A DNA stretch of 64,000 nt, taken from Paracoccus lichenicola. GTDB lineage: Bacteria > Pseudomonadota > Alphaproteobacteria > Rhodobacterales > Rhodobacteraceae. The stretch is from assembly GCF_009708075.1 (NCBI RefSeq), contig NZ_WMBT01000001.1, positions 558,001 through 622,000 of the forward strand, written 5' to 3'. The position numbers and the translations under genes were made by a program. The notes below the pieces were generated by a model. That model saw nothing but the letters and a program-made list of their open reading frames with translations, had not been told where the DNA came from and did not search any database. Below are positions 21,672-31,781 of this stretch, one piece after another. Each line of letters begins with the position of its first letter. Within the stretch, counting starts at the first letter, position 1.

Positions 21672-22165
21672 TGCCCTATGAATGGACCCAAACGGCCCCG
21701 GATCACACCGGGGCCTTATCATATCGGCTGCGGCTCTGGCCCTATCAGTCGCTGCCCCGCCGCGGCTTTGTCTGGTTCATCGGGGTGACGGCGGGCTTCA
21801 TGGCGCTGCCGGTCGTGGCGATGCTGGGCACGGCGGTGCTGTGGGGACTGTTGCCCTTCGTGCTGCTGGTGATCGGCGGGGTCTGGTATGCGATCCAGCG
21901 CAGCTATGCCCAGGGCGAGAGGGCCGAGGAACTGGTGATGGACCGCAAGACCGCCCGGGTATCGCGCCGCGATCCGGGCGGGCGGCTGCGCGAATGGACC
22001 ACGAACAGTTACTGGTTGCGGGCGACCTTGCGGCGCGGGCCGGTCGAATCCTATCTGACGCTTACCGACGGGCAACGAGAGATCGAGCTGGGCGCCTTCC
22101 TGACGCCCGAGGAACGCCGCAGCCTGCACGACGACCTGCAACGGCGGCTGGCCAGCCTGCGCTGA
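21671..22165 (+). CDS. DUF2244 membrane protein
   Basis: A 164-residue protein with two central transmembrane helices (FVWFIGVTAGFMALPVVAMLG; LPFVLLVIGGVWYAI) and a basic C-terminal domain, matching DUF2244. It starts in a TGATG overlap with ctaD, implying translational coupling and a possible role around the oxidase, although this is unproven. A terminator-like hairpin lies within its first codons. Confidence 0.8.
21694..21715 (+). terminator. Terminator-like hairpin inside the 5' end of the DUF2244 gene
   Basis: GGCCCCGG-ATCACA-CCGGGGCC is a perfect 8-bp stem followed by TTAT, 23 bp after the ctaD stop. It may cut expression of DUF2244 relative to ctaD or protect the ctaD 3' end. Confidence 0.45.
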
Positions 22166-22183
22166 CCGGACCGCCAAGCCCCT

Positions 22184-22645
22184 TCAGTTCAGCAGCCGCG
22201 CCTTGACCATCGGCCCCACGGCGCCGAAATCCATCTGCCCCGCGTGCCGGTCGCGCAGTTCCGCCATGACCCGCCCCATGTCGCGGATGCCGGTCGCGCC
22301 AAGGGCGGCAATGGCCGCGTCGATGGCCGCCGTGGTTTCGCCCTCCGTCAGCTGCCGGGGCAGGAATTCCTGGATCACGCCGATCTCGGCTTCTTCCTTC
22401 TGGGCCAGCTCCAGCCGGCCGCCTTCCTCATAGGCCTTGGCCGATTCCTGGCGCTGCTTGACCATCTTCGACAGGATCGCGATCAGGTCGGCGTCGCCCA
22501 GCGTCCCGTCCCCGTCGCCCACCCGCGCCGCGATTTCCCGGTCCTTGATGGCGGCAGAGATCAGGCGCAGCGTGGACAGGCGCGCGCTGTCCTTGGCCTT
22601 CATGGCCTCCTTGGTGGCGGCTTGCAGCGTGGCGCGAAGGTCCAT
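22184..22645 (-). CDS. GatB/YqeY domain protein
   Basis: A 153-residue stand-alone YqeY protein (MDLRATLQAATKEAMKAKDSARLSTLRLISAAIKDREI at the N terminus; EFLPRQLTEGETTAAIDAAI; GIRDMGRVMAEL). The fold is shared with the GatB tail; its role is unknown, perhaps linked to tRNA amidation. It is divergent to carA and convergent with DUF2244. Confidence 0.9.
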   Translation of the reverse strand: MDLRATLQAATKEAMKAKDSARLSTLRLISAAIKDREIAARVGDGDGTLGDADLIAILSKMVKQRQESAKAYEEGGRLELAQKEEAEIGVIQEFLPRQLTEGETTAAIDAAIAALGATGIRDMGRVMAELRDRHAGQMDFGAVGPMVKARLLN

Positions 22646-22775
22646 GGTCGTCTCCCGGTCGCGAAAGCCTGCGGTCTAGGCCAGTCCCCCCGGCAAATCA
22701 AGATGGGGCGATGTCCTTGACCTTGCCCGCCCTGCCCCTTATTCACCGGCAGATTTCAGACAAGGGGTGCCTGCC

Positions 22776-23927
22776 ATGGCCATGAAACCGACCGCCTGCC
22801 TTGCGCTTGCCGACGGGACCGTCTTCTACGGCCAGGGCTTCGGCGCCGCCGGAGAGGTCGTGGCCGAGCTGGTCTTCAACACCGCCATGACCGGCTATCA
22901 GGAAATCATGACCGATCCCTCCTATGCCAGCCAGATCGTCACCTTCACATTCCCCCATATCGGCAACACCGGCATCACGCCGGAAGACGACGAGGCCCCC
23001 GATCCCGTCGCCAGCGGCATCGTCGTCCGCTGGGATCCGACCGATCCGTCGAACTGGCGCGCGGCGGGCGACCTGCCCGGCTGGATGGCCCGGCGCGGCC
23101 GCATCGGCATGGGCGGCGTCGATACCCGCCGCCTGACCCGAGCGATCCGCCAGCAGGGTGCGCCCCATGTGGTGCTGGCCCACGACCCCGAGGGCAATTT
23201 CGACATCGCCGCCATGGTCGCCCGGGCGCGCGCCTGGACCGGCCTGGTTGGTCTGGATCTGGCCCGCGACGTGACCTGCCGCCAAAGCTATCGCTGGGAC
23301 CAGGGCGCATGGGAGTGGGGCAAGGGTTTCGGCACCTCGCCTGAACAGAAGCCCTTCAAGGTGGTCGCGCTGGATTACGGCGCGAAACGCAACATCCTGC
23401 GGTCCCTGGTGGCCTACGGCGCTGACGTGACCGTGCTGCCCGCCACGGCGACGGCCGAGGAGGTCATGGCCCATGAGCCAGAGGGCGTGTTCCTGTCGAA
23501 CGGCCCCGGCGATCCGGCGGCGACCGGCGCCTATGCCGTGCCGATGATCCAGGGGCTTCTGGACCGCGACATGCCGATCTTCGGCATCTGCCTGGGCCAC
23601 CAGATGCTGGCGCTGGCGCTTGGCGCGAAGACGGTGAAGATGGGCCACGGCCATCACGGCGCGAACCATCCCGTGCGCGACACGGAAACCGGCAAGGTCG
23701 AGATCACGTCCATGAACCACGGCTTCGCGGTGGACAGCCAGACCCTGCCCGCCGGCGTGATCGAGACCCATGTCAGCCTGTTCGACGGCAGCAATTGCGG
23801 CATCCGGGTGCAGGACAAGCCGGTCTTTTCCGTGCAATACCACCCCGAGGCCGCACCGGGACCGCAGGACAGCCTGTATCTGTTCCAGCGGTTCACGGAC
23901 GCGATGCGCGCGCGCCGGGGGGCTTAA
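22776..23927 (+). CDS. carA: Carbamoyl-phosphate synthase small subunit
   Basis: The glutaminase subunit that passes ammonia to CarB for carbamoyl phosphate synthesis (arginine and pyrimidines). The N-terminal CPS domain (GTVFYGQGFGA, NTAMTGYQEIMTDPSYASQIVTFT) is followed by a class I glutamine amidotransferase with catalytic Cys in FGICLGHQMLALALG and His/Glu in QYHPEAAPGP. The ATG at 22776 has AAGGGG nine bases upstream. carB is not adjacent. A CtrA-like site overlaps the stop codon. Confidence 0.97.
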   Translation: MAMKPTACLALADGTVFYGQGFGAAGEVVAELVFNTAMTGYQEIMTDPSYASQIVTFTFPHIGNTGITPEDDEAPDPVASGIVVRWDPTDPSNWRAAGDLPGWMARRGRIGMGGVDTRRLTRAIRQQGAPHVVLAHDPEGNFDIAAMVARARAWTGLVGLDLARDVTCRQSYRWDQGAWEWGKGFGTSPEQKPFKVVALDYGAKRNILRSLVAYGADVTVLPATATAEEVMAHEPEGVFLSNGPGDPAATGAYAVPMIQGLLDRDMPIFGICLGHQMLALALGAKTVKMGHGHHGANHPVRDTETGKVEITSMNHGFAVDSQTLPAGVIETHVSLFDGSNCGIRVQDKPVFSVQYHPEAAPGPQDSLYLFQRFTDAMRARRGA

Positions 23928-23938
23928 CCCCTTCTTAA
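23924..23938 (+). promoter_or_regulatory. CtrA-type box upstream of the GT2 gene
   Basis: TTAACCCCTTCTTAA is a perfect TTAA-N7-TTAA site 43 bp upstream of the glycosyltransferase start, overlapping the carA stop codon. A closely similar element lies at 36224-36238. Confidence 0.55.
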
Positions 23939-23981
23939 CGGCTTTCGTGCCACCCATGGGCGATCCAAAAGGGAATCGCCC

Positions 23982-26042
23982 ATGGCCAGTCCGCACACTT
24001 CAGCCGTTCTGCCCGCTGACGCAGCCGCGCCGACCATGGCGCCCCGCAACCAGGCCCCCCTGGGACAACTGCTGCTGGAAGATGGCGCCGTCGATCCCGG
24101 CAACCTGCTGAAGGCCAGCGTGATGCGCGGGCGGCAGGACAGCCGCCTGGGCCAGATCCTGCTGTCCCAAGGCTGGGTCACGCCCGAGGCGCTGTTGCGG
24201 GCGCTGACCCGTCAATGGCGCACCACGGCGCTGGACCCCGTGAAAACGCCGGGCGATCCGCGCCTGATCGACGCCCTAGGGGCCGAGTTCTGCCTGGCCA
24301 ACGCCATCCTGCCCTGGCGGCGCATCGGCGGCGTCACCTGGATCGCCACCGCCCGCCCCGAGGCTTTCGCCGCCCTGATCCCCTCGTTCCCCGCCAGCTT
24401 CGGCCAGGTGCGGATGCTTCTGTGCAGCGAGGATCAGGTCCAGGCCGCCGTCCTCGCCGTCCGCCGCATCGCCATGATCCGCCAGGCCGAGATGCGCGTT
24501 CCCGCCGCCGAGAGCTGCCGGTCCCGCAACGAGGGGCGCACCGGCCGCATCGCCCTGGGCGCGATGGCGGTTCTTGCACTTGGCCTGTGGCTGGCGCCCG
24601 TGGTGATCCTGTCGGTTCTGACGCTGTGGGCGACCGCCTCGTTGCTGGCGCAGAGCGGGCTGAAGCTGCTGGCCTTCCTGTCCAGCCGCCGGATCCTGGC
24701 CGAGCAAGGCGAATGGGCCGAGGATCTGGCCCGTGGCAGGGCCAAGCAGCCGGAAATGACGGGACCGCTGCCGGTGATCTCGGTCATGGTGCCGCTGTTC
24801 CGCGAAAGCGATGTCGCGGGCAAGCTGGTGGGCCGCCTGTCGCGGCTGGATTACCCGCGCGAACTGACCGACATCCTTCTGGTGATCGAGGCCAGCGACC
24901 AGGTCACCCAGAAGGCCTTGCAGGGCGCGCGCCTGCCCGGCTGGATCCGCGTGGTCGAGGTTCCGAACGGCCCGGTCCAGACGAAACCCCGCGCGCTCAA
25001 CTATGCGCTGAACTTCTGCCGGGGGGCGATCATCGGGGTTTGGGACGCCGAGGACCGGCCCGATCCCGACCAGTTGCACACCGTCGCCCGCCGTTTCCAT
25101 TTCGCGCCCGCCGACGTGGCCTGCCTGCAAGGCGCGCTGGATTTCTATAATCCGCGCACCAACTGGCTGGCGCGCTGCTTCACCATCGAATACGCGGCCT
25201 GGTTCCGGGTGATCCTGCCCGGCGTCGCCCGGCTTGGCCTGGTCGTGCCCTTGGGCGGCACCACGCTGTTCTTCCGCCGCGACGCGCTGGAACAGGTCGG
25301 TGCCTGGGACGCCTGGAACGTGACCGAGGACGCCGACCTGGGCGTGCGCCTGGCCCGGCGCGGCTGGCGGACCGAGATCATCGACACCACCACCGACGAG
25401 GAGGCGAACTGCCGCGCCCTGCCCTGGATCAAGCAGCGGTCCCGCTGGCTCAAGGGCTATGCGATGACCTGGGGCGTCCACATGCGCGACCCGCGCGCCC
25501 TGTGGCGCGAACTGGGGCCGCGCCGCTTCATCGGCTTCCAGATCCAGTTCCTGGGCAGCCTGTCGCAATACCTGCTGGCCCCGATCCTGTGGAGCTTCTG
25601 GCTGCTGAGCCTGGGCCTGCCGCACCCGCTGCGCGAGCCGCTGGCCGGGGTCTGGGGCGGTTACGCGATCCCCGCGCTGTTCGGCACCTTCATCGCGTCC
25701 GAACTGCTGTCCATCGGCGTCGGCATGTGGGCCGTGCGGGCCGACAAGCACCGCCACCTGATGTATTGGGTGCCCAGCCTGCACCTGTATTTCCCCCTGG
25801 GTTGCCTTGCCGGGTGGAAGGCCATCTACGAGGTGGTCGTGAAACCCTTCTATTGGGACAAGACGGCCCATGGCATCTATGACGCTGCCGATGCCGCGGC
25901 TCCGGGGCATGATGGCACGGTCGCGGTGCCGCTGCTGGGTCCCATCGGCGAACGCAGGCCGGATGCGGCGCCCGCTGGCGACATCGTGATCGCCGGCGAG
26001 GCCGCGACGGCGGCGGTCCCTGCCGTCCGCAAGATTGCCTAG
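23982..26042 (+). CDS. Fusion of a GspE-N-like domain with a family 2 glycosyltransferase
   Basis: 686 residues. Residues about 25-150 resemble the N-terminal domain of type II secretion ATPases (LGQLLLEDGAVDPGNLLKASVMR, RLGQILLSQGWVTPEALLRALTRQW). Two membrane helices follow, then a GT2 domain (about 255-480) with DAEDRP, TEDADLG and the processive-synthase motif KQRSRWLKG, then three or four more helices. This is the layout of membrane beta-glucan or cellulose-like synthases, so export of a polysaccharide is likely; the product is unknown. No partner polysaccharide genes are adjacent. AAGGGA precedes the ATG. Its stop overlaps that of glnE in the tetranucleotide CTAG. Confidence 0.85.
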   Translation: MASPHTSAVLPADAAAPTMAPRNQAPLGQLLLEDGAVDPGNLLKASVMRGRQDSRLGQILLSQGWVTPEALLRALTRQWRTTALDPVKTPGDPRLIDALGAEFCLANAILPWRRIGGVTWIATARPEAFAALIPSFPASFGQVRMLLCSEDQVQAAVLAVRRIAMIRQAEMRVPAAESCRSRNEGRTGRIALGAMAVLALGLWLAPVVILSVLTLWATASLLAQSGLKLLAFLSSRRILAEQGEWAEDLARGRAKQPEMTGPLPVISVMVPLFRESDVAGKLVGRLSRLDYPRELTDILLVIEASDQVTQKALQGARLPGWIRVVEVPNGPVQTKPRALNYALNFCRGAIIGVWDAEDRPDPDQLHTVARRFHFAPADVACLQGALDFYNPRTNWLARCFTIEYAAWFRVILPGVARLGLVVPLGGTTLFFRRDALEQVGAWDAWNVTEDADLGVRLARRGWRTEIIDTTTDEEANCRALPWIKQRSRWLKGYAMTWGVHMRDPRALWRELGPRRFIGFQIQFLGSLSQYLLAPILWSFWLLSLGLPHPLREPLAGVWGGYAIPALFGTFIASELLSIGVGMWAVRADKHRHLMYWVPSLHLYFPLGCLAGWKAIYEVVVKPFYWDKTAHGIYDAADAAAPGHDGTVAVPLLGPIGERRPDAAPAGDIVIAGEAATAAVPAVRKIA

Positions 26043-28837
26043 GCGGTGTCCGCCCCGACCGGCAGGGCCGCGTCGATCAGCGCGGCGGCCTCGGTGCAGA
26101 AGTCGCGCAGGCGGTCGGCCAGGTCCGCGATCGACTTCGCGCCGCTTTCGCGCAGCAGGAATTCCTGCCCGCCCAGGCCGATCTCGTCCATGTCCAGGGG
26201 CTTGGCCGTCAGAAGCCTCCCCGAGGCATGAAGCCGCCACAGGAACCGCCAGATCGAGGCCAGCCGGTCGGCGTCACCGGCGGCGATCAGCCCGGCCCGC
26301 CGTCCGGCGCGCAGTTGCGCCAGCGTCCCGCGCGCCGGGTCGCCCGCCCGCAGCGCCAGCGATTGCGCCAGCAGGTCGATGTCCTGCAACCGGCCGGGGC
26401 CGACCTTCGCCTCCCACGCGCCGTCCATGGGCTTGGCCGCGAAGATCCGCTCGCGCATGTCGGCCAGGTCGGGCATCACCCGCGGATCAGAGCCGCGCCC
26501 GCGCAGCACGGCCAGGCGCAGCGTTTCGATGTCATGCGCCAGAGCCTCGGCCCCCCCGCCCGCCTGGGCCACCACGCGCGCGCGGGTCAGGGCCAGATGC
26601 TCCCACGTCCAGGCCTCGGTCATCTGGTAGCTTTCAAAGCTCTGAATCGCGGTCGCCACCGGTCCCTGCCGCCCCGAGGGACGCAGCCGCATGTCCACCT
26701 CGTAAAGCCGCCCCTCGGCCGTGGGGGCGGATGCGGCGGTGATCATCGCCTGCGTCAGCCGCGCGTAATAAGGCCGCGCGGCCAGCGGACGCAGCCCGTC
26801 CGAGCCGTCGATCCCGTCCGCGTCATAGATCACGATCAGGTCCAGGTCGGATCCGGCGTTCAGCGTGCGCGCGCCCAGCGAACCCATGCCCAGCACCACC
26901 GCCCCCCGTCCCGGCGGCGGGCCATGCCTGCGCGCGAATTCGGCGGCGGTGACGGGAAACAGCGCGGCGATGCAGGCGTCGGCGATGTCGGCATACTGGC
27001 CCGCGGCCTCGTCCGCGTCGATCAGCCCGCGCAGGTGATGGACGCCCACGCGGAAATGCCATTCATGCGCCCAGCGGCGGGCGGCGTCCAGCGCGGCCTC
27101 GTACCCGCCGCCCGGTCCGGCCAGTGCCCCTTGCAGCAATCGGTCGGCATCCGTGCGCAGCCCCTGCACGCCGGGCCAGGGCGAGAAGAAGCTGCCCCCC
27201 AGAACCCCGTCCAGCACCGCCGGATGATGCGTCAGATAGGCGGCAAGACCCGGCGCGCTGCCGCAGATATCGACCAGCAGGTCGATCAGTTGCGGATTGG
27301 CCTCGAACAGGGAAAAGATCTGCACGCCGGCGGGCAGGCCCGACAGGAAGCCGTCAAAGCGGCTCAGCGCCTCGGTCGGGTGGCCAGTGCGGGCCATGCG
27401 CGACAGCAGTTCCGGCTCGACCCGCTTGAAGATCTGCTGGGCGCGGGTGGATCGCAGGGCCGGATAGCCGTTCCAGCGGTCGATGATCGCCTGCGATTGT
27501 GGCGATATGCGCGGAGGCGCGGCGGCCCCGCCGGGCGCGAAGAAGCTTTCGGTCAACTCGTGGACATGCTCCAGCCGCGTCCGCAGGCGGGCGGACCAGG
27601 CGGTCGCATCCCCCTCGCCCATCATCGCGGCGATCAGCGCCAGCCCGGCCGCCTCCCTGGGCAGGGTGTGGGTCTGGGCGTCGTTCACCATCTGGATGCG
27701 GTGTTCGATGTCGCGGTGTTCGCGGTAATGGCCGATCAGCGCGCGGGCCACGTCCGGGGGGATCCAGCCCTTGTCGGCCAGCGCGGCAAGCCCGCCCACC
27801 GTGTCGCGCTGGCGCAGGCCGGGGTCGCGCCCGCCCGCGATCAGCTGGCGGGTCTGGGTGAAGAACTCGATCTCGCGGATGCCGCCCCGGCCAAGCTTCA
27901 TGTTGTGGCCCGGAACCTCCAGCCGCCCGCCCAGGCCCTTGTGGTCGCGGATGCGCAGGCGCATGTCGTGGGCGTCCTGGATCGCGGCGAAATCCAGGTG
28001 CTTGCGCCAGACGAAGGGCCGCAGTTCGGCCAGGAAGCGTTCGCCCGCCGCGATGTCGCCTGCCGCCGCGCGGGCCTTGATGAAGGCCGCGCGTTCCCAG
28101 GTCCGTCCCTCGGCCTCGTAGTAAGCCAGCGCCGCCGCGGTCGAGATGCAGACCGGCGTGACCGCCGCATCGGGGCGCAGGCGCAGGTCGGTGCGGAAGA
28201 CATAGCCATGCGCCGTCACCTCGGACAGCATCGCGGCCATCTTGCGGGTCGCCCGGATCAGCACGGCCCGCGCATCCTGCTGGTCGGATCCTGCATAGGC
28301 AGTTTCATCGAACAGCACGATCAGGTCGATGTCGGAACTGTAGTTCAACTCGCGCGCGCCGCCCTTGCCCATGGCCAGCGCGACGATCCCGCCCGCATCG
28401 GCCTCCGTTTCAGGCAGCTTGCCCCGGCGGCGTTCCTGCGCGACATGGACCCGCAGGGCCAGATCGACGGCCCGGTCGGCAAGGTCGGACAGCGCGCCCG
28501 TCACCCGCTCCAGCGGCCAGACGCCGCCCAGGTCGGCCAAGGCGGTGAAAAGGGCGACCCGGCGCTTGGCCCGGCGCAGGGCAATGGCCAGATCGTCCGG
28601 CCCGAGGTCCTGGAACCCCGCCGTTTCGCGGGCGACCACGTCGTCATGGTCAAGCGCGCCGGGCAGCCAGTCCGCCTCTTTTTCCAGCAGCCCTGCCAGA
28701 TAGGGGCTGCACCCCGCCGTCCCGCCGATCAGGGCGGACAGCGCGGGATCCAGGGCCGGGAACAGCGACAGGACATGCCGCGCCCGGTCGGGATCGGCGG
28801 CAAGGGGATGGCGGGTGATGCGGGCGGCGAAATCCAT
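26039..28837 (-). CDS. glnE: Bifunctional glutamine synthetase adenylyltransferase/deadenylase
   Basis: GlnE switches glutamine synthetase off and on by adding or removing AMP in response to PII. Two nucleotidyltransferase domains are visible: the deadenylase half with YSSDIDLIVLFD (about residues 170-180) and the adenylylating half with NAGSDLDLIVIYD (about residue 670), each with G-x-D-x-D; the linking R domain and the GGIREIEFFTQ and MRLRPSGRQGP motifs are present. About 932 residues. The start at 28837 gives MDFAARITRHPL; the frame is open to 28882. Confidence 0.95.
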   Translation of the reverse strand: MDFAARITRHPLAADPDRARHVLSLFPALDPALSALIGGTAGCSPYLAGLLEKEADWLPGALDHDDVVARETAGFQDLGPDDLAIALRRAKRRVALFTALADLGGVWPLERVTGALSDLADRAVDLALRVHVAQERRRGKLPETEADAGGIVALAMGKGGARELNYSSDIDLIVLFDETAYAGSDQQDARAVLIRATRKMAAMLSEVTAHGYVFRTDLRLRPDAAVTPVCISTAAALAYYEAEGRTWERAAFIKARAAAGDIAAGERFLAELRPFVWRKHLDFAAIQDAHDMRLRIRDHKGLGGRLEVPGHNMKLGRGGIREIEFFTQTRQLIAGGRDPGLRQRDTVGGLAALADKGWIPPDVARALIGHYREHRDIEHRIQMVNDAQTHTLPREAAGLALIAAMMGEGDATAWSARLRTRLEHVHELTESFFAPGGAAAPPRISPQSQAIIDRWNGYPALRSTRAQQIFKRVEPELLSRMARTGHPTEALSRFDGFLSGLPAGVQIFSLFEANPQLIDLLVDICGSAPGLAAYLTHHPAVLDGVLGGSFFSPWPGVQGLRTDADRLLQGALAGPGGGYEAALDAARRWAHEWHFRVGVHHLRGLIDADEAAGQYADIADACIAALFPVTAAEFARRHGPPPGRGAVVLGMGSLGARTLNAGSDLDLIVIYDADGIDGSDGLRPLAARPYYARLTQAMITAASAPTAEGRLYEVDMRLRPSGRQGPVATAIQSFESYQMTEAWTWEHLALTRARVVAQAGGGAEALAHDIETLRLAVLRGRGSDPRVMPDLADMRERIFAAKPMDGAWEAKVGPGRLQDIDLLAQSLALRAGDPARGTLAQLRAGRRAGLIAAGDADRLASIWRFLWRLHASGRLLTAKPLDMDEIGLGGQEFLLRESGAKSIADLADRLRDFCTEAAALIDAALPVGADTA

Positions 28838-29033
28838 GCGCGGCAGGTTAGACAAAGGCCCGGTCCCGTCAACGTGCGGCATCGCCGCGGCGGTTCAAGC
28901 TTTAACGCTTTCCCTGCTTGGCGTGCCGGACAATCGTTGCTAGGCTTTCGCGAAAATCCCCAGTTGGGCAGACGGATCCTTTTCGGCGCATGATCAGTTC
29001 TGGAACGACACCCCGCCACAAGGGCCGCCCCTG

Positions 29034-29873
29034 ATGCGCCATACGCTTCCCCATGCGCCGCAATTCTATGTCACGGCCCCGCAGCCCTGCCCTTACCTGC
29101 ATGGGCGGGCGGAACGCAAGCTGTTCACGGCGCTGCATGGCGACAATGCGGCCGAGTTGAACAACGCGCTGTCCCGCCAGGGCTTCCGGCGGTCGCAGAA
29201 CGTGCTCTATCGTCCCAGCTGCGAAAGCTGCGTGGCCTGCATGTCGGCGCGGATCCGGGTGGCCGACTTCCAGCCCTCGCGCACGCAGCGCCGGTTGATG
29301 CGGCGCAACGCGGGCCTCAAGCGCCTGGCCACCAGTGCCTGGGCGACCGAGGAGCAGTTCGAGCTGTTCCGCCGTTACCTGGACAGCCGCCACGCCGACG
29401 GCGGGATGGCCGACATGGACATCTTCGAATTCGCCGCGATGATCGAGGAAACGCCGGTCAAGACCCGCGTGATCGAATACCGCTGCAGCGGGGACCGGCC
29501 CGAACGCCTGGCGCCCGGCGACGATTTCCTGGCCGCCGTCTGCCTGACCGACGTGCTGGATGACGGGTTGAGCCTGGTCTACAGCTTCTACCACCCCGTC
29601 CTGCAACCGGCGAGCCTGGGGACATACCTGATCCTGGATCACATCGAGATCGCGCGGGCCGCCAAGCTGCCCTATATCTATCTGGGCTATTGGGTGCCGG
29701 GCAGCCGCAAGATGGACTACAAGGCGCGCTTTTCGGCGCTGGAGATCTACAAGGGCGGGGTCTGGCAGCCGATCGGCGATCCGCAGGACCATTCCAACGA
29801 GGCGCATCCCCTGTCGGTCGATCCCATCGTCGAACAGGTGGCCCGGATCGCCTTGCCGCAATTCGATCGCTGA
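29034..29873 (+). CDS. bpt: Aminoacyl-tRNA-protein transferase (Bpt/arginyltransferase family)
   Basis: It transfers an amino acid (leucine in characterised bacterial Bpt) from aminoacyl-tRNA to N-terminal Asp/Glu of proteins, marking them for ClpAP degradation by the N-end rule. The 279-residue protein has the N-terminal [17 protein letters not shown] and [12 protein letters not shown] cysteine motifs and the C-terminal GNAT-like core ([41 protein letters not shown]). The family is clear; amino-acid specificity is inferred. Confidence 0.92.
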   Translation: MRHTLPHAPQFYVTAPQPCPYLHGRAERKLFTALHGDNAAELNNALSRQGFRRSQNVLYRPSCESCVACMSARIRVADFQPSRTQRRLMRRNAGLKRLATSAWATEEQFELFRRYLDSRHADGGMADMDIFEFAAMIEETPVKTRVIEYRCSGDRPERLAPGDDFLAAVCLTDVLDDGLSLVYSFYHPVLQPASLGTYLILDHIEIARAAKLPYIYLGYWVPGSRKMDYKARFSALEIYKGGVWQPIGDPQDHSNEAHPLSVDPIVEQVARIALPQFDR

Positions 29874-29932
29874 TCCGCGAAAGAAAATTACAAATTTCGC
29901 GTGAACTGCGTCATTTTATCCGCGCCACCCCA

Positions 29933-29961
29933 TTGACCCTGCCGGACCACATCCATAGTTT
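29933..29961 (+). promoter_or_regulatory. Putative promoter of ilvB
   Basis: TTGACC (29933-29938) and TAGTTT (29956-29961) are 17 bp apart and lie about 60 bp upstream of the ilvB start, leaving room for a short leader. No leader peptide or attenuator was recognised. Confidence 0.4.
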
Positions 29962-30018
29962 GCGCCGACGCGCTGGCGGGATTCCCCGGCGACGGCTTGG
30001 CTGTGATGGAGAAAAGCG

Positions 30019-31773
30019 ATGTCCCGAATGATGACGGGTGCAAGAATGGTTGTCGAAGCCCTGCGCGATCAGGGCGTCGATACGGTATTCGGCTATCCGG
30101 GCGGGGCGGTGCTACCCATCTATGACGAGCTGTTCCAGCAAAACGACATCACCCATGTCCTGGTCCGCCACGAACAGGGCGCGGTGCACATGGCCGAAGG
30201 CTATGCCCGGTCCACGGGCAAGCCGGGGGTCGTGCTGGTCACGTCGGGTCCGGGGGCGACGAACGCGGTCACCGGGCTGACGGACGCGCTGCTCGATTCG
30301 ATTCCGCTGGTCGTGCTGTCGGGCCAGGTTCCGACCTTCATGATCGGCACCGACGGTTTCCAGGAGGCCGATACCGTCGGCATCACCCGCCCCTGCACCA
30401 AGCACAACTGGCTGGTCAAGGACACCGACAAGCTGGCCGGGACGATCCACAAGGCCTTCCAGGTCGCGACCTCGGGGCGTCCGGGACCGGTGCTGGTCGA
30501 TATTCCGAAGGACGTGCAGTTCGCGACCGGCACCTATGTCGGCCCCAAGCAGATCGAGCCTGCGCGGTATCAGCCGGTCCGCAAGGGGGACATCACCGCC
30601 ATCACCCGCCTGGTCGAGCTGATCGAGGCGGCGGAGCGGCCGATCCTGTATACCGGCGGCGGCGTCATCAACTCGGGTCCCGGCGCGAGCCAGCTTTTGC
30701 GCGAACTGGCGGATGCGACGGGCTTTCCCGTCACCTCGACCCTGATGGGGCTTGGCGCCTATCCGGCATCCGGCAAGAACTGGCTGGGAATGCTGGGGAT
30801 GCACGGGCTGTACGAGGCAAACCTCGCGATGCATGGCTGCGACCTGATGATCAACGTCGGCGCGCGCTTTGACGACCGGATCACCGGACGGATCGCGGAT
30901 TTCAGCCCGCAGTCGATCAAGGCCCATATCGACATCGACCCGTCCAGCATCAACAAGGTCGTGCATGTGGACATTCCCATCGTCGGCGATGTCGGTCACG
31001 TGCTGGAGGATCTGCTGAAGGTCTGGAAGTCGCGCGGCCGCAAGGTCAACAGCGCCGCGCTGAACCAGTGGTGGCAACAGATCGAAGGCTGGAAGGCCAA
31101 GAACTGCCTGGGCTATCGGAACAGCGACACGATCATCAAGCCGCAATACGCCCTGGAACGGCTGGAGGCGCTGACCAAGGGCCGTGACCGATACATCACG
31201 ACCGAGGTGGGCCAGCACCAGATGTGGGCCGCGCAATACCTGCATTTCGACGCGCCGAATCGCTGGATGACCTCGGGCGGGTTGGGGACGATGGGTTACG
31301 GTCTGCCGGCCAGCATCGGCGTGCAGATGGCCCACCCGGACGCCCTGGTCATCAACGTCGCGGGCGATGCAAGCTGGCTGATGAACATGCAGGAAATGGG
31401 CACCGCGGTTCAGTTCCGCCTGCCGGTCAAGCAGTTCATCATGAACAACGAACGCCTTGGCATGGTGCGCCAGTGGCAGCAATTGCTGCATGGCGAACGC
31501 TACAGCCAGAGCTGGTCGGACAGCCTGCCCGATTTCGTCAAGCTGGCCGAGGCCTTCGGCTGCAAGGGCGCGCTGGTCAAGGATCCCAAGGATCTGGACG
31601 GTGCGATCCAGCAGATGCTGGATTACGACGGTCCCTTCATCCTGGATGTCCTGGTCGAGAAGCACGAGAACTGCTTCCCGATGATCCCGTCCGGCAAGCC
31701 GCATAACGAGATGCTGCTGGGCGAGGCCGCGACCTTCGGCGTGATCGAATCGGAAGGCGCGGTGCTGGTCTGA
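30019..31773 (+). CDS. ilvB: Acetolactate synthase large subunit
   Basis: The ThDP-dependent catalytic subunit that makes acetolactate or acetohydroxybutyrate for Val, Leu and Ile. The 584-residue protein has the activating Glu in VRHEQGAVHMAEGYAR, the FAD/central domain, and the ThDP-binding motif GDASWLMNMQEMGTAVQ...NNERLGMVRQWQ. A second Met lies at 30028. ilvN follows after a 66-bp gap that holds a copy of the dispersed repeat. Confidence 0.97.
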   Translation: MSRMMTGARMVVEALRDQGVDTVFGYPGGAVLPIYDELFQQNDITHVLVRHEQGAVHMAEGYARSTGKPGVVLVTSGPGATNAVTGLTDALLDSIPLVVLSGQVPTFMIGTDGFQEADTVGITRPCTKHNWLVKDTDKLAGTIHKAFQVATSGRPGPVLVDIPKDVQFATGTYVGPKQIEPARYQPVRKGDITAITRLVELIEAAERPILYTGGGVINSGPGASQLLRELADATGFPVTSTLMGLGAYPASGKNWLGMLGMHGLYEANLAMHGCDLMINVGARFDDRITGRIADFSPQSIKAHIDIDPSSINKVVHVDIPIVGDVGHVLEDLLKVWKSRGRKVNSAALNQWWQQIEGWKAKNCLGYRNSDTIIKPQYALERLEALTKGRDRYITTEVGQHQMWAAQYLHFDAPNRWMTSGGLGTMGYGLPASIGVQMAHPDALVINVAGDASWLMNMQEMGTAVQFRLPVKQFIMNNERLGMVRQWQQLLHGERYSQSWSDSLPDFVKLAEAFGCKGALVKDPKDLDGAIQQMLDYDGPFILDVLVEKHENCFPMIPSGKPHNEMLLGEAATFGVIESEGAVLV

Positions 31774-31781
31774 GCCGTTGG

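Noticed and set aside
26228..28993. 921-codon ORF antisense to glnE
   Set aside because: A typical frame shadow in high-GC DNA; GlnE motifs on the minus strand are complete.
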